From NCBI GenBank assembly GCA_013298595.1, contig JAAFIG010000009.1, forward strand, positions 62,001-126,000: a DNA stretch of 64,000 nucleotides, written 5' to 3'. The notes beneath the pieces were generated by a model. That model ran no database searches. It was not told the DNA's origin and saw nothing but the letters and a program-made list of their open reading frames with translations. The translations under genes were made by a program, and so were the position numbers. The stretch comes from Deinococcales bacterium. GTDB taxonomy: Bacteria > Deinococcota > Deinococci > Deinococcales > JAAFIG01. Position 1 is the stretch's first letter, and each line of letters begins with the position of its first letter. Positions 1 to 8,259 of this stretch are shown here, one piece after another.

Positions 1-165
1 TTTGAAAGACTCTACCGAGCCGATGCCTCGAGAAACCGAGCTACTGGAGGGAGTGGCTTAGGGTTAGCCATTGTCAAAACCATTGCCGAACTACACCAAG
101 GTACAGTCAAAGCCAAAAATCTTAGCCCGCATGGGGCGGCACTTTGTATTACGTTGCCGTTATAA
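1..165 (+). CDS. Sensor histidine kinase, C-terminal end (partial)
   Basis: Only the last 54 codons are in the window; the gene begins upstream. The fragment reads FERLYRAD, then GGSGLGLAIVKTIAELHQG, then a final TLPL. These are the F-box, the G2 box and the closing strand of the HATPase_c domain of sensor histidine kinases, which binds ATP and phosphorylates the conserved histidine of a two-component system. The sensor region and response-regulator partner lie outside, so the signal is unknown. It ends with TAA at 163-165. Confidence 0.9.
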   Translation, partial: FERLYRADASRNRATGGSGLGLAIVKTIAELHQGTVKAKNLSPHGAALCITLPL

Positions 166-221
166 AATATAAAGCTTTGCGCTTAATACGTTTAACAAGT
201 AAAACTCAAGGGTTTTTGCAA

Positions 222-249
222 GTTGGGCGAGGCACGCTTCGCACCCTAC
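222..249. repeat. Dispersed palindromic repeat, copy A
   Basis: The core GGGCGAGGCACGCTTCGC is followed by ACCCTACTGG. It shares core and tail with the copies at 31947 and 59858; the consensus is GGGYGAGGCAYGCYTCRC followed by a CTAC-GGTT tail. It sits 57 bases downstream of the kinase stop codon and could form a small hairpin in RNA. Confidence 0.75.
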
Positions 250-288
250 TGGTTATTGGCATGCCCCACAGTGTTCTGCCTTAGCCCT

Positions 289-317
289 TTGCCCTCCTCA
301 CCTAGAAGCGTTACACT
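289..317 (+). promoter_or_regulatory. Leaderless promoter of the ATP-cone kinase gene
   Basis: The -35 box TTGCCC (289-294), a 17-base spacer and the -10 box TACACT (312-317) lie only 6 bases before the ATG at 324. Transcription should therefore start at or next to the start codon. This is the clearest example of the pattern in the window. Confidence 0.8.
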
Positions 318-323
318 ACTGCC

Positions 324-1790
324 ATGCGCGAGATTCATGTTTCCAGTGGTGGTCATGACTTTCCTTTTTCCAAAGGATTAGTTGTTGAATCATTGTTGAA
401 TGCAGATATTCCTCGAGAATCTGCCATGGTGATTGCTCGTCGGGTTGAGCAGCGCCTTGTCGATGAAAAACTCAAGATGATTGATCCACACACATTAAAA
501 CGCATTATTCTCGAGGAAACCCAAGATGTTTTAGGGATTGCAGCGGCTCAGAAACTCGAGCGGCAAACCACAGCTTTTGAGGATGTGATTGTCCGTGATG
601 GTGAGCGGAGTATTCCGTTCAGTAAAGGGTTGTTGTCGCGATCTTTAGAATTAGCAGGTATTCCAATTAAAGATGCTTTTGGTTTTGCTAAAGATTTAGA
701 AAAACAATTGCGGGTACAGGGTATCTCGGAGATTTCTCGAGCCAGTTTAGAAAATATTACCCTCGAAGAACTCGAGCGAGTCTATGGTGAGGAACGCAAA
801 GATGCCTATCTCGAGCGGTATCAACGGGCAACTCAAGTGATGGTGCTTGAAGATGATGAAGGTGTCAGTTTTCCATTTTCAAAAGGTATTTTGGCACAGA
901 GTTTAATGGCAACGGGTCTAAACCCTGCTAATGCTCATCAGATTGCTCGTGAGATTGAAATTCATTTGCTCGAGGAGAACGAATTGGTGGTTTCGCGGGA
1001 TCGGCTTCGCCAAATTGTGATTACCGCTTTAACAGTAGAAGCAGGAGAAGAAGTCTCGAGGCGTTATACGTTGCTGCGTTCAATTCGTCGTCCTGAAAAA
1101 CCAATTCTTATTCTTATTGGTGGGGTCACAGGCACGGGTAAAAGTGTGTTAGCCGCAGAAATTGGCTATCGTTTAGGGATTACTCGAGTTGAGTCCAGCG
1201 ATTCCATTCGTCAGGTGATGCGAGCCATGATTAGTAAAGAATTGCTACCAGCTTTGCACTCGAGTACTTTCGATGCTTGGACTGCAACCCTCGAGCCAAT
1301 CGAAGAAGCTCAGTTTAAACGCGGTGGTGGGCGTAAATTTGTCAAACCAACCAGAGATCAGTTATTGGATGGTTTCCGCGACCAAGTCAAACAAGTTTCG
1401 GTCGGAATCCGTGCCATTGTTGAACGAGCCAGCAACGAACATACCAGCATGATTATTGAAGGTGTGCATATTGTGCCAGGGTACTTACCCGTAGATTTAT
1501 TCGAGAACGCCATTGTGGTGCCTATGGTGGTTGCTGTTCGTACCGAAGATGCTCATCGGCAAAGATTTTACAGCCGTGATGCCGAAACCAACAAGCACCG
1601 CCCAATGCAGCGTTACCTCGAGCATTTTGAAGATATCCGCAATTTACAAGAATACGTTGAACGCTTAGCTCGAGCCGTTGGTGTGCCCGTGATAGATGCC
1701 GAGAGTTTAGATGCGGCTGTTGAAGGTGCTATCGAAGTGATTGCCCAACGTGTGATGACCTTACAAAAACGCAAAGTGGTGGCTGTTTGA
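324..1790 (+). CDS. 2-phosphoglycerate kinase-like protein with three ATP-cone domains
   Basis: The 488-residue protein has three consecutive ATP-cone modules, at about residues 3-88, 91-170 and 178-250. Each starts around a PFSKG motif and ends in a short helix pair. A P-loop kinase domain follows with Walker A GGVTGTGKS at 266-274. The kinase part matches the family named after archaeal 2-phosphoglycerate kinase, which starts cyclic 2,3-bisphosphoglycerate synthesis; whether that reaction occurs here cannot be read from the sequence. ATP-cones usually sense ATP/dATP, so activity is probably set by nucleotide level. The start is the ATG 6 bases after a -10 box. The FmdE gene follows at once and is probably co-transcribed. 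Confidence 0.85.
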   Translation: MREIHVSSGGHDFPFSKGLVVESLLNADIPRESAMVIARRVEQRLVDEKLKMIDPHTLKRIILEETQDVLGIAAAQKLERQTTAFEDVIVRDGERSIPFSKGLLSRSLELAGIPIKDAFGFAKDLEKQLRVQGISEISRASLENITLEELERVYGEERKDAYLERYQRATQVMVLEDDEGVSFPFSKGILAQSLMATGLNPANAHQIAREIEIHLLEENELVVSRDRLRQIVITALTVEAGEEVSRRYTLLRSIRRPEKPILILIGGVTGTGKSVLAAEIGYRLGITRVESSDSIRQVMRAMISKELLPALHSSTFDAWTATLEPIEEAQFKRGGGRKFVKPTRDQLLDGFRDQVKQVSVGIRAIVERASNEHTSMIIEGVHIVPGYLPVDLFENAIVVPMVVAVRTEDAHRQRFYSRDAETNKHRPMQRYLEHFEDIRNLQEYVERLARAVGVPVIDAESLDAAVEGAIEVIAQRVMTLQKRKVVAV

Positions 1791-1797
1791 GGTGCCT

Positions 1798-2376
1798 ATG
1801 AATCTCGAGCAAATACTGGCAATTTCCCAAAATTTGCATCGCCATATTTGCCCTCGGCAAGTGCTCGGTGCACGCATGGGTTTACTGGCAGGCGAACTTC
1901 TCGAGCTTACATTGCCCAGAGAAGATAAACGCCTTGTGGTGCTGGTCGAAACCGATGGCTGTTTTGCCGATGGTGTTTCGGCTGCCACTGGTTGTTGGTT
2001 AGGGCGGCGCACCATGCGTTTAATGGATTATGGCAAAGTGGCGGCTACCTTTATTGATACCAAAACACAACAAGCCATTCGGATTGCACCGCACATCAAT
2101 GCTCGAGCCAATGCCAAAGCCTTACAAACAGCATTAAACAAATGGCAAGCGTATCTCGAGGGGTACAAGATATTACCCGATAACGATTTACTCACATTTC
2201 AGGCAGTACAACTCAATTTTTCACTCGAACAATTGTTATCCCATGCTGGTGCTCGAGTGACTTGCGAACAGTGCTGCGAGGAAATTCTTAATCAACGCGA
2301 AGTGATACAAAATGGCAAAATTTATTGCCAATCTTGTGTAGCAAATTCCTACTGGACAGGTAATAAACCCGTATAA
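1798..2376 (+). CDS. FmdE family protein with C-terminal zinc-ribbon-like motif
   Basis: This protein of about 192 residues has the FmdE core: the N-terminal HICPRQVLGARMG corresponds to the family's H-x-CPG-x-x-x-G motif, followed by ETDGCFADGVSAATGC. The C-terminus carries a four-cysteine cluster, CEQCCEEI then YCQSC, typical of FmdE proteins with an added zinc finger. FmdE proteins are often found near molybdenum or tungsten formylmethanofuran dehydrogenases, but their function is not settled. A GTG at 1792 is possible, but ATG 1798 has a GAGG ribosome site at 1789-1792 overlapping the upstream stop, so 1798 is preferred. The 3' end overlaps the convergent Uma2 gene by 28 bases. Confidence 0.8.
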   Translation: MNLEQILAISQNLHRHICPRQVLGARMGLLAGELLELTLPREDKRLVVLVETDGCFADGVSAATGCWLGRRTMRLMDYGKVAATFIDTKTQQAIRIAPHINARANAKALQTALNKWQAYLEGYKILPDNDLLTFQAVQLNFSLEQLLSHAGARVTCEQCCEEILNQREVIQNGKIYCQSCVANSYWTGNKPV

Positions 2377-2903
2377 ATCTGCTCGAGGGTTAAATTTATT
2401 TCGAGGCAAGGAATATCAATCTCACCTGTGTTATTTAACGTTTCAACTTCCCATTTTGTACCGACTCGCTTATACAAAATAGCAAAAGCCGAATTTTGTG
2501 CCAAAATCAAATATCGGTTCAAACTCGAAATGCTTTTATATTCATCAAGTTTCAAACCAAAATCGGTGCGTTCAGTACTATCTGACAAAACTTCCATCAC
2601 AAAACAAGGATTCTCGAGAAAATACTCATCATCACCAGGAGCACAAGAAATCACAATGTCTGGATAACGTACTCTTGAACCACGAGTACGGATTTTAATA
2701 CCCTCAATAGCAATTTCGCATTGCTTTGCCTCGGCAGTGGCTTCTAGTAAACGCAGAACCCGTCGTGCAATTCGGTGATGTTGACGCTTCTCACCTGCCA
2801 TCGCAAAAACTTTGCCATCCACAAACTCGTAACGAACATCAGAAGTTCGTTCAAACTCGAGGTATTCCTCTAGCGTCATGCGCTGCTCTAGCGTAATTGC
2901 CAT
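2349..2903 (-). CDS. Uma2 family endonuclease (DUF820)
   Basis: The 184-residue protein opens with MTLEEYLEFERTSDVRYEF and continues with VDGKVFAMAGE, RYPDIVIS, then FVMEVLSDSTE and DFGLKLDEYKSI. This is the classic Uma2/DUF820 layout, with PD-(D/E)XK-like residues in the YPD and E-V-L-S segments. These proteins are abundant in cyanobacteria and other lineages with highly iterated palindromes or many mobile elements, and their real role is unclear. An in-frame ATG exists at 2921, but TATACT ends 6 bases before the ATG at 2903, so 2903 is the likely leaderless start. It is convergent with the FmdE gene. Confidence 0.88.
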   Translation of the reverse strand: MAITLEQRMTLEEYLEFERTSDVRYEFVDGKVFAMAGEKRQHHRIARRVLRLLEATAEAKQCEIAIEGIKIRTRGSRVRYPDIVISCAPGDDEYFLENPCFVMEVLSDSTERTDFGLKLDEYKSISSLNRYLILAQNSAFAILYKRVGTKWEVETLNNTGEIDIPCLEINLTLEQIYTGLLPVQ

Positions 2904-2909
2904 ATACCG

Positions 2910-2915
2910 AGTATA
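2910..2915 (-). promoter_or_regulatory. -10 box of the Uma2 gene
   Basis: On the minus strand TATACT is followed by 6 bases and the ATG at 2903. It lies inside the longer possible reading frame that starts at 2921, which argues for the shorter start. No clear -35 box is seen. Confidence 0.6.
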
Positions 2916-3144
2916 CGCCATCAGTATGGCTTAATAATTTACATACTTGCTTACGCATATCAGGATTCCTTCAAACTTGCTTGCTTCACGCTATTAGATT
3001 CGATTTGATATTTTTCATCCTTGAGACAAAAGCCCTACGTATTTGCAAGACAAGCTACGATTCTTAGGGGACATTCGAGCAGCCTAAAAAAGCGATTGTA
3101 TTAAAAGCAACTCGAGACTCGAGTTTGCCTTTCTCGAGGTTCTT

Positions 3145-4050
3145 ATGAAAAAACCATTCTTACTCAGCGCAGCCTTGCTGGCTGGCATTGCACTTGCCGC
3201 CCCTATTCAAATTCGTGATGGTCTTGGGCGCAGTGTCACTGTCAATGCACCCGCAAATCGCATCGTGGCATTATCCTTAACAGCTACCGAAATTCTGGTG
3301 GATATTGGCGCTAACCCGATTGGTCGTCCGAGTAGTGCCACACATCCAGCCACCGCTTTACGTATCCCAGATGTTGGTAGTGCCTACCGCCCTGATACCG
3401 AAAAGATTCTTGGTTTACGTCCAGATTTACTGATTGGTTCGGTTGGTACCACTGCTGCCAGCGCCCGTCAACTTGGTGCACTGCCAATACCGCTCATTGT
3501 GACTCCAGACTCGAGCCTGAAAGATGTTTACGATACATACACACTATTTGGCAAATTAACCAACCGTGAAGCCTACGCTAAAGCCCGTTTAGAATTCCTG
3601 CAATCTCGAGTCAAACGCGTCATTGCCAAAGTACCTAGCAATGTGGTTAAACCAAAAGTGTTGGCTTTGCTGGCGGCGGGTGGGCAATCGTTTAGCACCA
3701 CCGACGAAACCTACATTGGTGATCTGCTCGAGAAAGCAGGTGCTAACAACGTTGCCAAAGGCACACCAAGCGCCGACCCACGCCAACCCGGTTTTGTTGT
3801 GCTCAGTTTAGAGCAAATTGTCGCAGCCAACCCCGATGTGATGATTGGTTTCCGCGCCGTAACTGCCACTGGTGCACCAGCGCCTAGTCCGTTTGAACGC
3901 CTCGAGCAAAGCAGCGCTTGGAAGAACTTAAATGCTGTAAAAAATAATCGGGTACATATTCTCAGTAGCGACCCATTTGTCACAGCTCCAGGACCACGGG
4001 CTGTCGAAACCCTCGAAACATTAATTCCTTTGTTCTACCCAAAGCAGTAA
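3145..4050 (+). CDS. ABC transporter substrate-binding protein, BtuF/FecB type
   Basis: The 301-residue protein starts with a signal peptide, cleaved near ALA-APIQ at residues 18-22. It then has the helical-backbone binding-protein fold of cluster A-II: GLGRSVTVNAPANRIVAL, LSLTATEILVDIGA, LRPDLLIG and a late NPDVMIGF. Such proteins capture vitamin B12, haem or ferric siderophores in the periplasm and deliver them to a BtuC/FecC permease. It is followed by such a permease and ATPase, so this is a full importer. The substrate cannot be decided from sequence and no B12 riboswitch is evident upstream. The ribosome site GAGG at 3136-3139 is part of a CTCGAG palindrome. Confidence 0.88.
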   Translation: MKKPFLLSAALLAGIALAAPIQIRDGLGRSVTVNAPANRIVALSLTATEILVDIGANPIGRPSSATHPATALRIPDVGSAYRPDTEKILGLRPDLLIGSVGTTAASARQLGALPIPLIVTPDSSLKDVYDTYTLFGKLTNREAYAKARLEFLQSRVKRVIAKVPSNVVKPKVLALLAAGGQSFSTTDETYIGDLLEKAGANNVAKGTPSADPRQPGFVVLSLEQIVAANPDVMIGFRAVTATGAPAPSPFERLEQSSAWKNLNAVKNNRVHILSSDPFVTAPGPRAVETLETLIPLFYPKQ

Positions 4051-4074
4051 ACGCTAACTAAAAGGTTAAAGTAA

Positions 4075-4096
4075 GGGCGATTCAATTGAATCGCCC
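4075..4096 (+). promoter_or_regulatory. Perfect intercistronic palindrome in the importer operon
   Basis: The arms GGGCGATTCAA and TTGAATCGCCC form a perfect 22-base palindrome between the binding-protein stop and the permease start. No T-run follows, so it is not a normal terminator. In binding-protein operons such stem-loops often protect the upstream mRNA and give more binding protein than permease; that role is inferred here. Confidence 0.6.
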
Positions 4097-4103
4097 ATCA
4101 ATT

Positions 4104-5117
4104 ATGAAATCAGATGCTAAACAAACCATGCAATTGGCTCGAGATGTCACAAAAAGCTCGAGCTTGCCTTGGTTTTTTGGCTTAATAGCCCTGCTGTTAC
4201 TGGTTTTAGGAATCGCGCTGGCTAATGGCTCTTATCCGATTTCGTTGCAAACATTACTGGCTTGGGTGGTAGGACAAGCCGATGCCACTTCCGCGCAGAT
4301 TCTCTGGGAAGTTCGCGCACCACGAGTTATACTGGCATTATTAGTCGGCTCGAGTTTAGGTTTAACTGGACCATTATTACAAGCGGGGTTTCGTACCAGC
4401 CTAGCCGATTCCTACTTGCTTGGCTTAGCAGGCTTTGCCGCTCTAGGCGCGGTTTTGCTACAACAAATTGGTATGGCAGGCTTTGGCACGCCAGTCCTTG
4501 CCAGTATGGGCGCAGGCTTTGCGGTTTGGTTACTGACACAACTTTCTAACGAACGCTCGAGTGAACGCCGCGCCTTAATTGGGGTTGCTTTAGCTGCTAT
4601 GAGTTTATCTGGGCTGTCATTATTACTGGCACTGTCACAAAGCCCTACCAGTTCCAATGTCCTTGGTTGGGTGGTTGGAGGCTTCTATGGAGCGGGTACC
4701 AATCAACTTTGGCAAATGCTGCCATTTGCTGCTATCGGCACAGCCATTGCCCTGATGCTAGGACGCATTGCCAACCTTTTACAACTTGGTGATGATGTCG
4801 CCGAGAACCTAGGCTTAAATGCTCGAGCCTCAAGAAACTTAGTATTGATGCTGGCTGCTTTATTAACAGGAGTGGCTGTTGGTACCAGTGGTTTAATGGG
4901 TTTTGTTGGCTTACTTTCGGTCAGTGTAGCTCGAGGAATTTTTGGCACAGATTATAAGAAATTACTGCCCGCCAGTGCGCTGATTGGTGGCATTGCAGTT
5001 AGTTTATCCGATGTGATTGGACGCACACTGATCGCACCGAACGAAATTCCCGCAGGAGCATTCACCACCGTCCTAGGCGGAATTTACTTAATGATCCTCT
5101 CGAGACGAGCCTCATGA
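4104..5117 (+). CDS. ABC transporter permease, FecCD/BtuC family
   Basis: This 337-residue polytopic membrane protein has about nine or ten hydrophobic segments. Family motifs are VRAPRVILALLVGSSLGLTG near residue 65, the Gly-rich GFAALGAVLL region, TGVAVGTSGLMGFVGLL and a final EIPAGAFTTVLGGIYLMI. It forms the homodimeric channel of a B12/siderophore-type importer. An in-frame TTG lies at 4086 inside the palindrome, but ATG 4104 gives the usual N-terminus. No ribosome site is obvious. The last bases overlap the ATPase start as ATGA, indicating coupled translation. Confidence 0.88.
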   Translation: MKSDAKQTMQLARDVTKSSSLPWFFGLIALLLLVLGIALANGSYPISLQTLLAWVVGQADATSAQILWEVRAPRVILALLVGSSLGLTGPLLQAGFRTSLADSYLLGLAGFAALGAVLLQQIGMAGFGTPVLASMGAGFAVWLLTQLSNERSSERRALIGVALAAMSLSGLSLLLALSQSPTSSNVLGWVVGGFYGAGTNQLWQMLPFAAIGTAIALMLGRIANLLQLGDDVAENLGLNARASRNLVLMLAALLTGVAVGTSGLMGFVGLLSVSVARGIFGTDYKKLLPASALIGGIAVSLSDVIGRTLIAPNEIPAGAFTTVLGGIYLMILSRRAS

Positions 5118-5863
5118 CCTCTCCTCTACTTGCCCAAAATATCACTGTCAGACGCGGAACTCGAGCCATTATGCGCGAAGTCAATCTCGAGTTCAAAGCT
5201 GGCGAAGTGACCGCGATTATCGGGGCGAACGGTGCAGGTAAAAGTACCTTATTGGCTGCCTTGGCAGGTTTGCGTTCTTTGCAACACAATGAAGGTTCTG
5301 TTTTACTCGAGGGTAAGGATATGCAAACCTTATCAAAAGCTGTGATTGCCACAAAACTTGCTTTCTTGCCAGCCCACTCGAGTGTACCTTTTCCATTGAC
5401 GGTTCGAGAACTGATTGCCTTGGCTGAACCATCACAAACTGCTTATCTTGAGGCATTAGCGGCTATGGAACTCGAGCCACTCGAAGAAAAAGCCATTACG
5501 CAATTATCTACTGGTGAAGCCAAACGCGCTTGGCTTGCCATGACCCTCTCGAGAAATACGCCAATACTTTTATTGGATGAACCACTGGCTGGTTTAGACC
5601 CACGTTACCAAATGCGTTTACTCGAGACATTACAAACTCGAGCCAGTAATGGCGCATGTATTGTTTTTATTGCCCATGACATCCCTTATGCGGCTCGAGC
5701 TAACCGCGTGATTGCCCTTGGCGAAAATAAGGTCATGGCAGATGGAACACCTCTCGAGGTATTGAACTCGAGTTTGTTGCGTGAATTGTACGGTGTGGAA
5801 GTGTGGCTTGGCACTGAGCCAAGTACAGGCGCACTTGTGCCATTACCAACTCGAGCAGTCTAG
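5114..5863 (+). CDS. ABC transporter ATPase, BtuD/FecE type
   Basis: The 249-residue nucleotide-binding subunit has Walker A GANGAGKST at about residue 36, signature LSTGEAKRAWLAM (LSTGE in place of the usual LSGGQ), Walker B ILLLDEPLAGLD and the switch histidine in VFIAHDI. It powers import through the permease encoded just upstream, with which it overlaps by 4 bases. It completes a three-gene operon of binding protein, permease and ATPase. The next gene, trpB, has its own promoter. Confidence 0.9.
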   Translation: MTSPLLAQNITVRRGTRAIMREVNLEFKAGEVTAIIGANGAGKSTLLAALAGLRSLQHNEGSVLLEGKDMQTLSKAVIATKLAFLPAHSSVPFPLTVRELIALAEPSQTAYLEALAAMELEPLEEKAITQLSTGEAKRAWLAMTLSRNTPILLLDEPLAGLDPRYQMRLLETLQTRASNGACIVFIAHDIPYAARANRVIALGENKVMADGTPLEVLNSSLLRELYGVEVWLGTEPSTGALVPLPTRAV

Positions 5864-5909
5864 TCTAGCGGTCTAGGCTTTTACCTCGAGCTTTAGGGCA
5901 GCGGCGGCG

Positions 5910-5915
5910 TACTGT
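5910..5915 (+). promoter_or_regulatory. -10 box of trpB
   Basis: TACTGT is followed by 6 bases and the trpB ATG at 5922, giving a leaderless mRNA. No trp leader peptide or attenuator fits into such a short region. The -35 region is weak. Confidence 0.55.
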
Positions 5916-5921
5916 TAGACC

Positions 5922-7142
5922 ATGCAAAATTTTCCATTGCCAGATGCTCGAGGGCGATTTGGTCGTTTCGGTGGTCGGTACGTTCCAGAAACACTGATTC
6001 CTGCGCTCGAGGAGTTAAGTGCAGCCTACCAAGATGCCAAAAACGATCCTGCTTTCATGGCAGAATTTGAACAAACACTGCGCGAATTTGTGGGTCGTCC
6101 GAGTTTATTGTACTACGCTAAAAATTTAACAGAACGCTTAGGTGGCGCAAAAATTTATTTAAAACGCGAAGACCTAAACCACACTGGTGCCCATAAAATC
6201 AACAACACCATTGGGCAAGTTATGCTGGCAAAACGCATGGGCAAAAAACGTATCATTGCTGAAACAGGTGCAGGTCAACATGGCGTTGCCACAGCTACAG
6301 CATGTGCTTTATTCGGACTCGAGTGTATTGTCTACCAAGGGGAAGAAGATGTGCGTCGTCAGGCATTGAATGTATTTCGTATGAAATTACTGGGTGCAGA
6401 AGTTCGACCTGTCTCGAGTGGAACCCGCACCCTCAAAGATGCGACCAACGAAGCGATCAGAGATTGGGTGACCAATGTTCGCAGTACATTTTACGTGCTT
6501 GGTAGCGTGGTTGGTCCACATCCATACCCTGCGATGGTACGCGATTTCCAAAGTGTGATTGGTGAAGAAACCAAAACGCAATTACTAGAACTCGAGGGGC
6601 GCATCAACCCAGATGCCATTGTTGCTTGCGTTGGTGGTGGCAGCAACGCCATTGGTATTTTTGCACCATACGCTTACCTCGAGAATCGTCCGCGTTTAAT
6701 TGGTGTTGAAGCTGCTGGGCATGGCGTTGAGTCTGGGCTTCATGCTGCCAGTGTAGCAGGGGGCAAAGTTGGTGTCTTACATGGCAGTTTGATGTATTTG
6801 CTGTACGACGAAAATGGTCAGATCGTGCCTGCCCACAGTGTTTCAGCAGGACTCGATTACCCAGGAATTGGACCAGAGCACAGTTATTACGCCGCCAATG
6901 GCGTTGCCGAATACGTACCCATTACTGACCGAGAAGCCCTCGATGGTTTCAAACTTTTATCCGAATGTGAAGGAATTATTCCTGCCCTCGAGACAGCCCA
7001 TGCCATCGCTTATTTGAAAACACTGGCTCCTGAACTGGGTAAAGATAAAATTATTGTGGTTAACTTATCAGGCAGAGGCGACAAGGATGTTCAAGAAGCC
7101 ATGCGAGTCATGACCGACATGGAAAACGCTGCCAAAGCCTAA
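5922..7142 (+). CDS. trpB: Tryptophan synthase beta subunit
   Basis: The 406-residue enzyme condenses indole and L-serine to tryptophan using PLP. The PLP lysine is K92 in [13 protein letters not shown]. The phosphate-binding GGGSNAIG loop, the [15 protein letters not shown] segment and the closing NLSGRGDKD are all intact. Length and motifs match the standard TrpB1 type, which works with the alpha subunit. trpA follows, but 343 bases away instead of being directly coupled. Start: ATG 6 bases after TACTGT. Confidence 0.97.
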   Translation: MQNFPLPDARGRFGRFGGRYVPETLIPALEELSAAYQDAKNDPAFMAEFEQTLREFVGRPSLLYYAKNLTERLGGAKIYLKREDLNHTGAHKINNTIGQVMLAKRMGKKRIIAETGAGQHGVATATACALFGLECIVYQGEEDVRRQALNVFRMKLLGAEVRPVSSGTRTLKDATNEAIRDWVTNVRSTFYVLGSVVGPHPYPAMVRDFQSVIGEETKTQLLELEGRINPDAIVACVGGGSNAIGIFAPYAYLENRPRLIGVEAAGHGVESGLHAASVAGGKVGVLHGSLMYLLYDENGQIVPAHSVSAGLDYPGIGPEHSYYAANGVAEYVPITDREALDGFKLLSECEGIIPALETAHAIAYLKTLAPELGKDKIIVVNLSGRGDKDVQEAMRVMTDMENAAKA

Positions 7143-7485
7143 AAATCGTAGGGGCGAGGCATGCCTCGCTCAATAAAACCAAAACCGATGGGCATACTCA
7201 CCCAACCGCCCAAAATTAGGGCAACCACAAGGGTCGCCCCTACAAAAACAAAAAAACCACCGTAGCAGCGAGGCATGCCTCGCCTAATTCGCAAAAGACT
7301 AAAGCATTATGCCAATCAAGGCGAATTTTGTATTCACCTCTACGAAAATCCAACTGTAGTAAAACATGCCTCGCAAGAATCTAAAGCATTGTGTTATTCA
7401 GAGGAAATACAAGATTTACTCTTTACGAAAATCAAAATTATGGTCAGGTCATCTCTTTTAAATCCTTTTACTTTTGGAGCTTTTT
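7143..7485. repeat. Repeat-rich insert between trpB and trpA
   Basis: This 343-base gap carries no credible gene and no CTCGAG. It holds GGGGCGAGGCATGCCTCGC (7150-7168); an inverted pair GTAGGGGCGA (7148-7157) and TCGCCCCTAC (7234-7243); a second palindrome at 7268-7283; and an imperfect internal duplication, in which CATGCCTCGC, CTAAAGCATT and TACGAAAATC recur in the same order around 7273-7355 and 7366-7435. The sequence GTAGGGGCGACCCTTGTGG, read on the minus strand, belongs to a palindromic intergenic motif that I recall from many bacterial phyla. The insert separates two genes normally coupled. Confidence 0.75.
7148..7243. repeat. Element bounded by inverted GTAGGGGCGA / TCGCCCCTAC
   Basis: Ten-base perfect inverted repeats flank about 76 bases, and the left end also contains the GAGGCATGCCTC palindrome. 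It begins 5 bases after the trpB stop codon. This could be a small non-autonomous mobile element or a REP-like structure. Confidence 0.6.
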
Positions 7486-8259
7486 ATGAATCGAATTGAA
7501 ACTGCTTTTGCCACGGCTGCTGCTCAGTCTCGAGCGGCGTTTATTGGGTATTTACCTGCGGGTTTTCCTTCGCTCGAGGGATTTACTCGGGATGCGTTAA
7601 CGATTCTCGAGTTTGCGGATGCACTCGAGATTGGTTTGCCGTATTCTGATCCGTTGGGTGATGGTCCGACGATTCAAAAAGCGGGTGAGAAAGCACTCGA
7701 GAATGGGATGACGGTGCTGGGCACGTTTGCAGCAGCCAAGGCGTTGCGGGCAAAGTCTGATAAGGCATTGTTTGTTATGACGTATTACAATCCGATTTTG
7801 GCTACGGGCGAAGCCGAATTCGTGGCTGGGGCGGTGGCAGCAGGTGTAGATGGTTTGATTCTGCCTGATTTGCCACCAGATGAAGCGGATACTTTGATTC
7901 CAATTGCGACGGCGGCTGGTTTGAAATTAACCTTTTTGCTTGCGCCTACCAGCACCCAAGATCGGATTGATTTGGTAACTGCCTCGAGTACAGGTTTTGT
8001 CTATGCGGTGTCGGTAACAGGTGTGACGGGTGCTCGAGTGGGGATTCCTGAAGAAGTACCTTTGATGGTGCAGAACATCAAAGCAAGTACGTCGAAACCT
8101 GTGGCAGTTGGTTTTGGTGTTTCTAATTTTGAGACAGCGCAGGCGGTGGCTCGAGTGGCGGATGGTGTGGTGGTTGGTAGTGCTTTGGTCACAGCAGCAC
8201 AGCGTGGTGAGGGTTTGCGTGAGTTGTGTACTGAGATTCTGGCGGGTTGTGCCAAGTGA
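7486..8259 (+). CDS. trpA: Tryptophan synthase alpha subunit
   Basis: The 257-residue TIM-barrel enzyme cleaves indole-3-glycerol phosphate to indole and channels it to TrpB. The catalytic glutamate is in ALEIGLPYSDPLGDGP (E48, with D59 nearby). The loop GVTGAR and the phosphate site VGFGVSN are present. A TTG at 7474 is in frame, but ATG 7486 has the ribosome site GGAG at 7476-7479 with 6-base spacing, so 7486 is chosen. Expression relies on read-through across the repeat insert or on a promoter inside it. The TGA overlaps the GTG of the next gene. Confidence 0.96.
   Translation: MNRIETAFATAAAQSRAAFIGYLPAGFPSLEGFTRDALTILEFADALEIGLPYSDPLGDGPTIQKAGEKALENGMTVLGTFAAAKALRAKSDKALFVMTYYNPILATGEAEFVAGAVAAGVDGLILPDLPPDEADTLIPIATAAGLKLTFLLAPTSTQDRIDLVTASSTGFVYAVSVTGVTGARVGIPEEVPLMVQNIKASTSKPVAVGFGVSNFETAQAVARVADGVVVGSALVTAAQRGEGLRELCTEILAGCAK

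Larger units (their letters stand above)
166..323. other. Intergenic region with palindromic repeat and promoter
   Basis: This 158-base gap holds one copy of the dispersed palindromic repeat (222-249) and the promoter of the next gene (289-317). There is no open frame of note. Confidence 0.6.

Noticed and set aside
2904-3144. Cobalamin or other riboswitch before the importer operon
   Set aside because: I looked for a B12-box-like segment and saw none; the region is short and A/T-rich, with only a CTCGAG pair (3109-3124).
5843-5885. Terminator after the importer ATPase gene
   Set aside because: Repeated TCTAG words occur, but they do not form a stable stem followed by T residues.
7275-7499. 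A 74-residue frame between trpB and trpA
   Set aside because: It is made of repeat DNA, overlaps the trpA start region and ribosome site, and shows no protein-like motif.
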